From Mycolicibacterium flavescens (GTDB lineage Bacteria > Actinomycetota > Actinomycetes > Mycobacteriales > Mycobacteriaceae): DNA of 64,000 bases. The DNA lies in NCBI GenBank assembly GCA_900637135.1, contig LR134353.1, positions 3,658,001 to 3,722,000 of the forward strand, in the 5' to 3' direction. Positions within the stretch are counted from its first letter, which is position 1, and every line of letters begins with the position of its first letter. The notes beneath the pieces were generated by a model that was not told the origin of the DNA, searched no databases, and saw nothing but the letters and a program-made list of their open reading frames with translations. Shown one piece after another: positions 17,922-27,097 of this stretch. Made by a program: the position numbers and the translations under genes.

Positions 17922-19483
17922 TCGAGTCATCGGATAGGGGCGAAACGGGCGTCAACGACGTGCTGTGGCGTGCGATGCCGCGACGTCATACCCAGAAGGT
18001 ATCCCATCTCCTGGCTAATGACCTTCGACGCCAGATCCTCAACGGTCAGCTTGAGGCAGATCGGCAGTTGCCGACTGAAGCCCAGCTGACGGCTCAATTG
18101 GGTATCTCGAGGGAAACACTGCGCGTAGCACTGCGGATCTTGGAGTCCCAACAGTTGGTAGAAGTCAAACGGGGACGCAAGGGCGGCGCCGTTATTCGAC
18201 GCCCGGGGTTGCAAGCGGTTAGCAGGTACGTGGCGCTGCTGCTGCAACTCCGCGAAACCACGCTGGCAAACCTCGAAGAAGCACGGTCGGTCATCGAGCC
18301 CCCCGCGGCCGAGCTGGCCGCGATGCGGGCCGGCTACGACGACCTGGACACCCTTGTTGCCCTTCACGCCTCGGAACAGGCTGCCGAAGGGGATCCGCTG
18401 TCTTTTGTCACCGCAATGTCGGCATTTGATCAGGCGGTCACCGAACTCTCGGGTAACCGAACCCTGGCAGTCATCGCCGGCGTCTTCCGTGACATTTACG
18501 CCGGGCAGATCTTCACGGCGATCGGCAGCGACGACACGGTGTCGGCGGACGAAATGGCACGGCGGGTCGTCGCCAGCCACTCGGCGTTTCTTGACGCGGC
18601 GAGACGCCGTGACCTTCCGCTTACCAACAAGATCTGGCGCGACTACCTTTTCACCACCAGCAGGCTTCTTATCCGCAGGAACGTGAGTCGTAAGCCCATC
18701 GATATGACTCCGTTATGGCGCGCCCAGGCCGACCAAGCCGGTGCCGAGCCCACGCCCCGGCGTGCGGCCTTGGTGGCGACCGAGATCCGCTCCCGCATCG
18801 CTGAAAGAGCTCTTGGAGAGGGCGACCGACTACCGCCGCTGGCCGCCCTGGCTGACGAGTTCGCTATTTCGCGCCCCACGCTGCGCGAGGCGTTGCGAAC
18901 CTTGGAAACCGAGCTGCTCCTCGAACTACGGACGGGCGATCGAGCCGGCGCAACGATACGCACACCCTCAACGCGGGTAGCAGCCCAGCTAGCGGGCGTC
19001 GTACTGGAAGCCCGCGGCACGACGCTGGCAGACTTTTACCGGGCCATGCAGCTCATCGAACCGTCCATCATGGGCTTAGTGGCCTCGCGAATTAGCTCGA
19101 AACAGCTGAAAATGCTGGCACTTGCCGACTCAGAGCTCGCCGCTTCAACCGAAGACACCGCCCGGTTCGTGACGAAGCTCCGGGAGACCCAGATGTTCGC
19201 CTTCTCGGTAGTAAAGAACCCCGCGCTTACGGTGATCGCCGAGATCTTGCATTGGGTCCAGGTCGGTGTAGAGCCAGCGGTGACCGCAGACGCGAAGGGA
19301 TTGCCTTGGGTCGGCAAGACGAACCGCAACACTCAAGCTCTCTTTTCGCAGTTTCTTTCCGCTGCTTCACAGCGTGACTCTGCGCACGCAATCGAGATCT
19401 GGGCAGCAGCCCTCGATGCCAACGCACCATGGATCGAGGAGTCCGAGCTAGGCCATCGTTTGATGCTGGACCTGATGGATTGA
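17918..19483 (+). CDS. Tandem GntR/FCD (FadR-subfamily) transcriptional regulator
   Basis: A 521-residue protein containing two complete GntR modules: winged helix 1 (about 25-95, LPTEAQLTAQLGISRETLRV), FCD-like ligand domain 1 (about 113-255), winged helix 2 (about 280-350, LPPLAALADEFAISRPTLRE) and FCD-like domain 2 (about 370-505). Normal members are about 230 residues and dimerise, so this is a covalent pseudo-dimer. The ATG at 17918 overlaps the stop of a short leader frame. The GTNNAC core of the AGTTGACT motif scattered through the left part fits GntR operators, making this the prime candidate for its regulator (inference). It is followed 49 bases later by an amidohydrolase gene. Confidence 0.88.
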   Translation: MIESSDRGETGVNDVLWRAMPRRHTQKVSHLLANDLRRQILNGQLEADRQLPTEAQLTAQLGISRETLRVALRILESQQLVEVKRGRKGGAVIRRPGLQAVSRYVALLLQLRETTLANLEEARSVIEPPAAELAAMRAGYDDLDTLVALHASEQAAEGDPLSFVTAMSAFDQAVTELSGNRTLAVIAGVFRDIYAGQIFTAIGSDDTVSADEMARRVVASHSAFLDAARRRDLPLTNKIWRDYLFTTSRLLIRRNVSRKPIDMTPLWRAQADQAGAEPTPRRAALVATEIRSRIAERALGEGDRLPPLAALADEFAISRPTLREALRTLETELLLELRTGDRAGATIRTPSTRVAAQLAGVVLEARGTTLADFYRAMQLIEPSIMGLVASRISSKQLKMLALADSELAASTEDTARFVTKLRETQMFAFSVVKNPALTVIAEILHWVQVGVEPAVTADAKGLPWVGKTNRNTQALFSQFLSAASQRDSAHAIEIWAAALDANAPWIEESELGHRLMLDLMD

Positions 19484-19532
19484 CCTGTGCGCTCGGCATT
19501 CGAGCGCCGACCCCGATGAGGAGGAACCCGAA

Positions 19533-20792
19533 ATGAAGATTGACGACTTGGTTTTGGTGAGTGTCGATGACCATGTCATCGAACCAGCACATCTGTTTGA
19601 AGGCCGCGTCGAAAGAAAGTACGCAGACCGGGCGCCGCGTTTCGTGCGCCGTGACGACGGCTTGATGGCATGGCGCTATGAGGGCCAGGAAATCATGAAT
19701 ACCGCGCTCAATGCTGTGGCCGGACGACCCCCGGAAGAGTTCGGATTGGAACCCACGTGCATCGAGGAGATCCGTAGCGGGTGTTACGACATCGGTGACC
19801 GTGTCAGGGATATGGACGCAAACGGTGTGCTAGGGGCACTGTGCTTCCCTTCGTTCCCCCGATTCTGTGGCCAGTTGTTCATGGAGGCCGGCACCGACCC
19901 CGCCCAGGGCGAGGCGATGGTCCGCGCATACAACGATTGGCATATCGACGAATGGGCGGGCACGTTTCCCGGACGAATGATTCCCCTTGCACTACCGATG
20001 ATGTGGGACCCGGTGGCCAGCGCAGCCGAGGTGCGCCGAGCTGCGTCCAAGGGCTGCCACGCGGTGACATTCTCCTCCAGCCCGTTCGACCTCGGCTTGC
20101 CCAGTCTCTATTCCGATCACTGGGATCCGTTCTGGCAGGCGTGTGCTGAGGAGGGAACGGTTGTCTGCATGCATCTCGGGTCGAACTCCCGTCCGCCGAT
20201 GACCTCGCCCGACGCTCCGATCGAACTTGTCTACACACTTTCGCCCGTGAGCTTGTTCTCTGCCGCTGCCGATCTGTTGTGGAGTCGGGTCTTGCAGAAG
20301 TTTCCTACCCTTCGAGTGGCGCTCTCCGAGGGCGGTATCGGGTGGCTGCCCTATTTCCTCGAGCGAGTTGATTACATCTATCGCCATACAAAGCATTGGA
20401 GTGGAATGGATTTGGGCGACCAACTCCCCTCGGAGATTTTCTCAGAGCGCGTCATCTTGTGCTTCATCGATGACGCCGTCGGTGTGGAGAACCGCAAACA
20501 CCTCAATATCGATAACATCACTTGGGAGTGCGACTATCCCCATTCGGACAGCACGTGGCCGAAATCACCCGAGGTCCTCATGGCATCCTTGACTGGCGTC
20601 ACCGATGATGAGATCAATAAGATCACCCATTTAAATGCTATGCGGCACTTCCGGTATGACCCATTTGCCCATATACCCCGAGAGCAGGCGACTGTGTCTG
20701 CGCTACGGGACAGGGCAAAGGACTGGGACATCAGCGTGAGGTCGGTAGCGCACCTGCGCCCAGCAGCCGCATCGACGGTGAGCGCGTTTTAG
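19533..20792 (+). CDS. Amidohydrolase-2 family protein (ACMSD-like TIM barrel)
   Basis: A 419-residue protein starting at ATG 19533 with RBS GAGGAGG. The metal site is visible as DDH in VSVDDHVIEP, a histidine in VCMHLGSNS, and the terminal aspartate in ECDYPHSDSTWP. The family includes non-oxidative decarboxylases (ACMSD, gamma-resorcylate decarboxylase) and hydrolases. Five members occur in this window, each beside CoA-ester or oxidation genes, so decarboxylation or ring hydrolysis of a catabolite is plausible. It may be cotranscribed with the tandem GntR gene upstream. Confidence 0.88.
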   Translation: MKIDDLVLVSVDDHVIEPAHLFEGRVERKYADRAPRFVRRDDGLMAWRYEGQEIMNTALNAVAGRPPEEFGLEPTCIEEIRSGCYDIGDRVRDMDANGVLGALCFPSFPRFCGQLFMEAGTDPAQGEAMVRAYNDWHIDEWAGTFPGRMIPLALPMMWDPVASAAEVRRAASKGCHAVTFSSSPFDLGLPSLYSDHWDPFWQACAEEGTVVCMHLGSNSRPPMTSPDAPIELVYTLSPVSLFSAAADLLWSRVLQKFPTLRVALSEGGIGWLPYFLERVDYIYRHTKHWSGMDLGDQLPSEIFSERVILCFIDDAVGVENRKHLNIDNITWECDYPHSDSTWPKSPEVLMASLTGVTDDEINKITHLNAMRHFRYDPFAHIPREQATVSALRDRAKDWDISVRSVAHLRPAAASTVSAF

Positions 20793-21237
20793 GGCGCCGC
20801 GGACCTTGACAGCTGCTCGGCGACGTTGACCTAAAGGTTGCCGTGATGCGTTGCCGCTGGCGGCAGCTCGGCGTGGCAGACAGCGTCACTAATCGGAGCC
20901 AATCGCTCGCTCGACGATGGCAATGCACGCGATTGAATATTCCATGCAGTCGGCGAGCTGGCTCTGACTCCTCCTGCCTATGGCGGGCCACAAATCTTGG
21001 TCAAGACAACGCGGGCCTAGGTGCAGGCGTCGATCGGCGGCATAGGGCAATCAGTGGGCGACGAGTTTCTGAGGCTGGGCTCCCGAGCTGCCTACCCCGC
21101 TGCAGCGGCAGGCCATTACGGAGACAGAGATCGCCAGCGCCGGTTAAACAGTTGACTCAGTGTTGGGAATAAGCTTTTATCGTGGAGTGACCTTTCGGGC
21201 CACGCCGATGTCGATTGAATTGATGGGCAGGAGTGCA
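20793..21237. other. Intergenic region with promoter-like AGTTGACT motif
   Basis: About 445 bases without a supported gene lie between two rightward genes. The only clear signal is the promoter-like motif near 21150; the rest shows no family sequence or strong hairpin. Confidence 0.5.
21149..21180 (+). promoter_or_regulatory. AGTTGACT motif with -35/-10 arrangement
   Basis: ACAGTTGACTCAGTG contains TTGACT at 21152-21157, then 17 bases, then TTTTAT (4 of 6 matches to TATAAT). It lies about 60 bases before the kinase-like gene at 21238, a sensible promoter position. The motif is shared with the reverse-strand copy near 11470. Confidence 0.5.
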
Positions 21238-22272
21238 ATGGTGATCACGGATCCCGAAGTGCAGCACCTGAGCCGATGGCTCGACGAGCACGATGTGCCC
21301 GGCCATGGCGAACTAGCCAAGGTTGAACAGCTTAGCGGAGGCTCGCAGAATGTCCTCTTGCGTGTGGGCCGGGGCGATGCGCGAATGGTGCTGCGTATGC
21401 CCGGGCCTCAGGCCGGTCAGCAACGGCACAACGAGCTTCTTCGCGAGATCCGTTTGGAGCGGGCACTCAAGGGCACCGACGTGCCGCATGCAGAACTGAT
21501 CGCGGCTGACGAAACTGGCCAGGTGCTGGGCAAGCCCTTCTACCTGATGGCCGAAATCGATGGATGGAGTCCGATGGACGGTGGCTGGGCGGCTCCGTTC
21601 GACTCTGATCTAGATGCCCGTAGGGGCTTGGCCTTCGAATTGGTCGCTGGTGCGGCCAAGTTGGGTCGCGTAGATTGGAAGGCTCAGGGGCTAGAAGGGT
21701 TTGGTCGCCCCGACGGATTTCATGAGCGTCAACCGGATCGATGGCTATCCTTCCTCCGCTCGTTTCAGGTGCGGGAGTTACCCGAACTCGAGGTGGCCGC
21801 GGAGTGGCTCCGTGCCAACGCGCCACGCCACTTCACGCCAGGCATCATGCATGGTGACTACCAGTACGCCAACGTTATGTACGCCCATGGCGCACCAGCC
21901 CGACTCGCCGCACTAGTGGACTGGGAGATGACCACGATTGGTGATCCGCTGCTGGATCTTGCCTGGGCACTGCTGGGCTACGAAGGCGACGAGCCACGGT
22001 CCGATTTCTATCTGGATGTGACGGGTATGCCCAAGCGGAGCGAACTACTCGAACACTATGAGTCGTTGTGCTCCCTGTCGACCGAGAATATCGACTACTA
22101 CCTGGTGCTCGCAAACTTCAAAATCGGGATCGTACTGGAGAAGACCTATGCAGCCGGGGTTAGAAGCGGCAATGAAAATCCTGAGTTCACTGAGGCTTTT
22201 GGCTCGATGGTGTTGAAATCGATTGCCACGGCTGCCGAGTTGGCCCGCTCGCTGACTACGCGCGCGCGTTAG
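21238..22272 (+). CDS. Aminoglycoside-phosphotransferase-family kinase (ACAD10/11-like)
   Basis: A 344-residue protein of the APH/choline-kinase fold. ATG 21238 is chosen with GGCAGGAG before it; the frame extends 26 codons upstream. The catalytic loop HGDYQYAN and the metal-binding DWE in LVDWEMTTIGDPLLDLAW are intact, as is LSGGSQN near the N-terminus. Family members fused or adjacent to acyl-CoA dehydrogenases (ACAD10/ACAD11 type) phosphorylate 4-hydroxyacyl-CoAs so that the dehydrogenase partner can eliminate phosphate. The next gene, 54 bases on, is such an acyl-CoA dehydrogenase. Confidence 0.87.
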   Translation: MVITDPEVQHLSRWLDEHDVPGHGELAKVEQLSGGSQNVLLRVGRGDARMVLRMPGPQAGQQRHNELLREIRLERALKGTDVPHAELIAADETGQVLGKPFYLMAEIDGWSPMDGGWAAPFDSDLDARRGLAFELVAGAAKLGRVDWKAQGLEGFGRPDGFHERQPDRWLSFLRSFQVRELPELEVAAEWLRANAPRHFTPGIMHGDYQYANVMYAHGAPARLAALVDWEMTTIGDPLLDLAWALLGYEGDEPRSDFYLDVTGMPKRSELLEHYESLCSLSTENIDYYLVLANFKIGIVLEKTYAAGVRSGNENPEFTEAFGSMVLKSIATAAELARSLTTRAR

Positions 22273-22326
22273 CGCCCATTCGTGAAGGTGCTGACTGAGG
22301 TTTTTCGGACATAGGAGATTACATCC

Positions 22327-23628
22327 ATGGCTTGGGATTTCGAGACTGACGCCGACTATCAGGCCTTGCTCGACTGGGCCGACGAGTTTGTCCGCGAGGA
22401 AGTCGAACCCCTAGATCTGGTGTGGCCGGGTGAAGAGTTCGTTCCCCTCAACGAGGTGCGGCGCAAGGCAATCGACCCGCTGAAGGACCAAGTGCGTAGC
22501 AAGGGGCTGTGGGCCACCCACCTGGGCCCGGAACTGGGTGGGCAGGGCTACGGGCAGCTCAAACTTGCGCTACTGAACGAGATATTAGGCCGGTCTCAGT
22601 GGGCACCTATCGTGTTCGGTTGTCAAGCCCCAGACACCGGTAACGCAGAGATCATCGCGCATTACGGGAGTGACGCGCAAAAGAAGCGCTACCTCCAGCC
22701 GCTGCTGGACGGCGAGCTGTTTTCCAGTTACTCGATGACCGAGCCGCAGGGCGGCGCAGACCCTACCCAGTTTCAGACCTCTGCGGTTCGCGACGGCAAC
22801 GACTGGATCATCAACGGATGGAAATACTTCTCGTCAAATGCCAAGACTGCCTCGTTCCTGATCACGATGGTCGTGACAAACCCCAACGTGAGTGCCTACC
22901 AGGGTATGTCGATGTTCCTGATTCCCACCGACACTCCCGGCGTGAACATCGTGCGCAATGTCGGTCTATACGGCGAACCCGATAACGAAGGCTCCCACGC
23001 GCTGATCCATTACGACAACGTCCGTGTCCCCGCCGAGGCGCTGCTCGGGGGCGAAGGCCAAGCGTTCGTCATTGCCCAGACCCGCCTTGGCGGTGGGCGC
23101 ATCCACCACGCCATGCGCACCATCGGCTTCGCGCGGCAAGCCTTGGACATGATGTGTGAGAGGGCCTTGAGCAGGGAAACCTCCGGTAGTCGACTCTCTG
23201 ACAAGCAGTTCGTCCAGGGCTTCATCGCCGACTCTTACGCCCAACTGCACCAGTTCCGGTTGTTCGTGCTCTACACCGCCTGGGAGATCGATAAATACAA
23301 TGACTACAAGAAGGTTCGAAAGGACATCGCCGCGGTCAAGGCGACAATGCCGGCGGTCCTGCACGACATCGCCTGGCGCGCAATGCAAGTACACGGCGCG
23401 ATTGGTGTCACCAACGAAATGCCGCTATTCAAGATGATCCACGGGGCCGCTGCGATGGGACTTGTCGACGGCCCAACCGAGGTGCACAAGACCACGGTCG
23501 CCAAGCAGGTGCTCCGCGACTACTCGCCCAGCAAGAGCCTCTGGCCTACCGAGTGGATTCCGAAGAAGCGGGATGCCGCCCGAGCCAAACTTGCCGATTA
23601 CATCGACCTCGAAGTCGGCAACATGTGA
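22327..23628 (+). CDS. Acyl-CoA dehydrogenase (ACAD11-like)
   Basis: A 433-residue acyl-CoA dehydrogenase starting at ATG 22327 after AGGAG. Family signatures include YSMTEPQGGADPTQFQT for FAD binding, WIINGWKYFSSNA, a middle-domain RVPAEALLGGEGQAF, and GRIHHAMRTIGFARQALDMM. The C-terminal VHGAIGVTNEMPLFKM segment resembles the ACAD10/11 subgroup. It is preceded by the APH-like kinase gene and followed by an SDR resembling 3-hydroxyacyl-CoA dehydrogenases, so the trio may handle a hydroxyacyl-CoA by phosphorylation, elimination and re-oxidation (inference). Confidence 0.92.
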   Translation: MAWDFETDADYQALLDWADEFVREEVEPLDLVWPGEEFVPLNEVRRKAIDPLKDQVRSKGLWATHLGPELGGQGYGQLKLALLNEILGRSQWAPIVFGCQAPDTGNAEIIAHYGSDAQKKRYLQPLLDGELFSSYSMTEPQGGADPTQFQTSAVRDGNDWIINGWKYFSSNAKTASFLITMVVTNPNVSAYQGMSMFLIPTDTPGVNIVRNVGLYGEPDNEGSHALIHYDNVRVPAEALLGGEGQAFVIAQTRLGGGRIHHAMRTIGFARQALDMMCERALSRETSGSRLSDKQFVQGFIADSYAQLHQFRLFVLYTAWEIDKYNDYKKVRKDIAAVKATMPAVLHDIAWRAMQVHGAIGVTNEMPLFKMIHGAAAMGLVDGPTEVHKTTVAKQVLRDYSPSKSLWPTEWIPKKRDAARAKLADYIDLEVGNM

Positions 23629-23803
23629 AGGTCACGGTCGAGGCATGGACGTCGCGACTCCGCTTCCGCAACGTGTCCGGCCTGATAAGTATCGTTACCC
23701 GCCGCCCACAAGATGATCCAACACAATCTTGTTCAGCGCTCGACGTGAGTTATGACTGTCGGGTGATCTGACTGGCCACGCAAAACTGAGAAGGGCAATC
23801 GAG

Positions 23804-24565
23804 ATGCAACTTGCAGGAAGCTCCGCCATCGTCGTGGGTGGCGCAGGCGGGCTCGGCGAGGCTACCGTGCGTCGGCTGCACGCCGCGGGCGCACATGTCG
23901 TCATCGCCGATCTCGCCGACGATAAGGGAAAGCAACTGGAGAGCGAGCTCGGCGTGCGTTACATGCGGACGGATGCCACCTCAGAGGAATCGGTTATGGC
24001 CGCGATCGCAGCAGCCGAATCAGCCGGCCCGCTGCGGCTTTCGGTTGATGCCCACGGTGGGCCCGCTGGGGGCGGCCGACTCGTTGCGAAAGACGGCTCG
24101 CCACTGGATCTCAACGATTTCACTACAACGATCGAAAACTATCTCACCGCCGTTTTCAACGTGATGCGGCTTACCGCAGCCGCCATGGCGAAGTCGGAGC
24201 CCATCGACGGCGGCCGTGGCGTCGTCATCAACACCGCATCTGTCGCCGGGTACGAAGGACAGATCGGTCAGCTTCCTTACGCCGCCGCTAAGGGGGGGGT
24301 CATCGCCATGACACTCGTGGCTGCACGTGACCTGTCGCCCCTCGGCATCCGCGTCGTCACCATCGCGCCGGGCACATTTTTGACGCCGGCCTATGGGATG
24401 GCCGCCGAAGATCTGGAGGCATACTGGGGACCGCAAGTGCCGTTCCCCAAGCGGATGGGCCGACCGTCAGAATACGGACAGCTTGTGGTGAGCATCGTCG
24501 AGAACGACTATCTCAACGGAGAGGTCATTCGTCTCGATGGCGGTATTCGGTTTCCGCCGAAGTAG
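23804..24565 (+). CDS. SDR, type II 3-hydroxyacyl-CoA dehydrogenase-like
   Basis: A 253-residue SDR starting at ATG 23804 with AGAAGGG upstream. The cofactor motif reads VGGAGGLGEAT, the aspartate IADLADD suggests NAD, and the catalytic YAAAK is near residue 161. IGQLPYAAAKGGVIAMTL and the P-G-T-F-L-T-P loop resemble HSD17B10-type 3-hydroxyacyl-CoA dehydrogenases. It completes the kinase/ACAD/SDR group and probably oxidises a 3-hydroxyacyl-CoA. Confidence 0.88.
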   Translation: MQLAGSSAIVVGGAGGLGEATVRRLHAAGAHVVIADLADDKGKQLESELGVRYMRTDATSEESVMAAIAAAESAGPLRLSVDAHGGPAGGGRLVAKDGSPLDLNDFTTTIENYLTAVFNVMRLTAAAMAKSEPIDGGRGVVINTASVAGYEGQIGQLPYAAAKGGVIAMTLVAARDLSPLGIRVVTIAPGTFLTPAYGMAAEDLEAYWGPQVPFPKRMGRPSEYGQLVVSIVENDYLNGEVIRLDGGIRFPPK

Positions 24566-24764
24566 CCGAGCCTTATTGTGGTCACCCCTCGTCGGAGGTC
24601 AGCGCCGAAGACATACGTCTCGAATCATGGAAACCACCGGCGGGATGTCGCCGCTGTCGGCTCGTTCGAATCTCTAGGCCGCCGCAGCTGAGACCACACT
24701 TGCACGCGCGTACCCTGCCGGGTGCGCTACGCAACCACCGTGACCATATATGTGAATATTGGAA

Positions 24765-25385
24765 TCAGCACAGGCTGTTCCTGAAGAGAACGCCCATCGA
24801 GCGACGATTCCGCGTGACTGTACGAAATACTTCCTTCGGTGGCGCGAATTCGGCGGAGCCGGCCGCTGCAGCCAGCGCTCTGGTCTTGAAAATCCGTGCT
24901 GCCCAGCTGAGTTCGTGAATGGTATCGGTCAGCAGACGACTTAGTTCCCGAGGGCAGTTCTGCCCCCACAAGGTCACTTCCACCCGGCGGCCAACGGCCG
25001 CGTGGACCGCTTCGCGCGCACTCAGTTCTCGGCGATACAGCGCGGCTGGTATCGCTATGGCCGCCGGTTGCCGCGGCGGTCCTGTGAGTGCTCCGCGCAG
25101 ATCCATGAATTTTGCGCCGAGAATTTGTATCGGCCTGACATCCTCCTGTGCGGATAATATGACGGTGACGTCCCATCCCGCCATGACGCGGTCGTATAAC
25201 CAGCCTCCTGCAGAACCGACGAGGTCCGTGACGTCGTCAGCCATTACGTCCAATTCGTACCGCACCGGTTGACACCCGTTTCGTTCGGAACCGAGGCCGC
25301 TTTTGTGGCTGTCAAAGAGGCGCCCGGTAAGTCCAGGCCGACTATCTGTGTCGGCGTTCGGAAGGGGCCACTGTTTGTATGACAT
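24765..25385 (-). CDS. Hypothetical protein
   Basis: The frame is open from 25541, but ATG 25385 (MSYKQWPLPN) is the more plausible start, giving 206 residues. Segments such as LVGSAGGWLYDRVMAGWDVTV, DVRPIQILGAKFMDL and LLTDTIHELSWAARIFK look like a folded protein and seem familiar from uncharacterised mycobacterial proteins, but no function can be given. It is the last gene of the leftward Rieske/MaoC/ligase run, 107 bases after the ligase stop. No signal peptide or membrane segment is seen. Confidence 0.55.
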   Translation of the reverse strand: MSYKQWPLPNADTDSRPGLTGRLFDSHKSGLGSERNGCQPVRYELDVMADDVTDLVGSAGGWLYDRVMAGWDVTVILSAQEDVRPIQILGAKFMDLRGALTGPPRQPAAIAIPAALYRRELSAREAVHAAVGRRVEVTLWGQNCPRELSRLLTDTIHELSWAARIFKTRALAAAAGSAEFAPPKEVFRTVTRNRRSMGVLFRNSLC

Positions 25386-25492
25386 ATCGAAGCGCCCCGC
25401 CCTCTCGCTAACCCGCGGCAGCCAAAACCCTCTGCGCAGCGGACGTGCCGCTGATTGCCGAGTCCACCTGCAGAATTCCGGGCTCGACAACA

Positions 25493-27097
25493 TCATGCCT
25501 CTTCTCGGCTGGTTCTGGCGGTAGTGCTGGCGGGTGGCCATGTGGCGATCAGCTCGCGCTTAACCACCTTGCCTGCATCGTTGATCGGCAGCGAAGAGCG
25601 AATCCACCACCGGGCGGGAACGGCGAAGTGCGCCAGGTTCTCTCGTGCCCACGCGTCCAGCGAAGCCAACGACGGCTTCGCACCGTTGACAAGAGTGATC
25701 GCCGCCGCGACAATCTCGCCGAGGTCCGGGTCGGCAAGTCCGACCACGGCAGCTTCGGCGATCTCCGGATGCCGCGCCAGTGCAGCCTCGACCGCACCTG
25801 CCGAGACGTTCTCTCCCCCACGGATAATGACATCCTTTGCGCGACCAGTGACGTAGAGGTAGCGGTCGTCATCAACGCGGCCTATATCACCGGTGCGAAT
25901 CCACCCATCGGTATCAATTGTCTCGTCACCAGATAGGCCCCAGTAACCCTCCATGCCCGCCGGGGACCGCACCAACAACTCGCCATTGCCCTCAGCGTCA
26001 GGGTCTTCAACGCGGACTTCGACGACTGGGGCGAGTCGACCCGCGCAGCCGGTGTGCGAACCACTTTCGATGCGCACACCGGTACTGACAACCCCGCCGG
26101 CCTCAGTTAACCCATAGGTCTGGCCCACCCGTCGCCGGGTGTTGGGAAGCACGGTGCCGATCCGCTCGAGCAGCTCAGGATTGACCGGCGCTCCCCCAAG
26201 CACCACAGTGCGCAGCGTCGAAAGATCACGGTTTCCAATATCGGGGTGCGCGAGGATTCGCTCCATCATGGTCGGCACACCCGAAAACATCGTTACGGCC
26301 TCAGACTCGACCAGCCGCAGAAACTCTCCGGCATCGAATTTGCCCTCCAGGAACACCACCCTTCCACCGTTCATCAACGGCACGAGGAGAAGCTGGATTG
26401 CGCCAATATGAAACAGTGGCAGGCCCACCAGGGTAACGCTCGGAGCGATGTCATCCGGGATCTGATGTGGCAGCTTGCGAGAAACGGTCAGCAATGTCTG
26501 CAGGTTTGCGATCAGGGAGCGGTGGGACAGCACCACGCCCTTGGGATAGCCGGTCGTACCGGCCGTGAACAGGATCAACGCCGGTGAGTTCTCGTCGGTT
26601 ACGTATGGCAGCTCCTCCCCTGATGCGCCTGCCACATCGATGATCTCGGCGAAATCCGCGATGCGAGCCGTCGACGGCAGCCGGGGTGAGCATCGCTCAT
26701 CGGCAACCACGACCGTAGGTGAGACCAGGTCGCAGGCAAAGTGTGCGTCGTCAGCGGACCACCAACCGTTGAATGGAACCCCGATGGCTCCAAGACTCAA
26801 CGCTCCATGGAACACTGCCACCCAATCAGGGCTGTTACCGGCGAACAACCCGACTCGGTCGCCGGGGCGTACTCCCGCATACCACAACCCCCGGGCCGCC
26901 CGTTCGACGGCGGCCTCATGCTCGCGGAACGTGACTCGGCGGTCTCCCTGAATCAGGTACTCACGGTCGGCCCAGCGCCGAGCCTCATCCAAGACCGCGC
27001 CGAAGGACCGAACCCGATCCGCGTAGACCAGTGAAGGGTGTCCATTGACCTCGTCGGTTACAACTCTATCGCTCCAACGACGGACACCCATGGTCAC
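25493..27097 (-). CDS. Acyl-CoA ligase (AMP-binding, FadD-type)
   Basis: A 534-residue adenylate-forming ligase. The GTG start at 27097 overlaps the stop of the MaoC gene by four bases (GTGA). The P-loop is ALILFTAGTTGYPKGVVLSH, the A5 region is GQTYGLTEAGG, and the hinge motif GRAKDVIIRGGENVS is intact; the catalytic lysine lies in NDAGKVVKREL near the C-terminus. It activates a carboxylic acid to its CoA thioester using ATP. Coupling with a MaoC-like hydratase suggests an alpha,beta-unsaturated acid. Confidence 0.92.
   Translation of the reverse strand: MTMGVRRWSDRVVTDEVNGHPSLVYADRVRSFGAVLDEARRWADREYLIQGDRRVTFREHEAAVERAARGLWYAGVRPGDRVGLFAGNSPDWVAVFHGALSLGAIGVPFNGWWSADDAHFACDLVSPTVVVADERCSPRLPSTARIADFAEIIDVAGASGEELPYVTDENSPALILFTAGTTGYPKGVVLSHRSLIANLQTLLTVSRKLPHQIPDDIAPSVTLVGLPLFHIGAIQLLLVPLMNGGRVVFLEGKFDAGEFLRLVESEAVTMFSGVPTMMERILAHPDIGNRDLSTLRTVVLGGAPVNPELLERIGTVLPNTRRRVGQTYGLTEAGGVVSTGVRIESGSHTGCAGRLAPVVEVRVEDPDAEGNGELLVRSPAGMEGYWGLSGDETIDTDGWIRTGDIGRVDDDRYLYVTGRAKDVIIRGGENVSAGAVEAALARHPEIAEAAVVGLADPDLGEIVAAAITLVNGAKPSLASLDAWARENLAHFAVPARWWIRSSLPINDAGKVVKRELIATWPPASTTARTSREEA

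Noticed and set aside
21152..21180. Calling every AGTTGACT copy a sigma70 promoter
   Set aside because: Only the copies near 1042 and 21152 have a passable -10 at 17 bases; others do not, and identity extends beyond the -35 hexamer.
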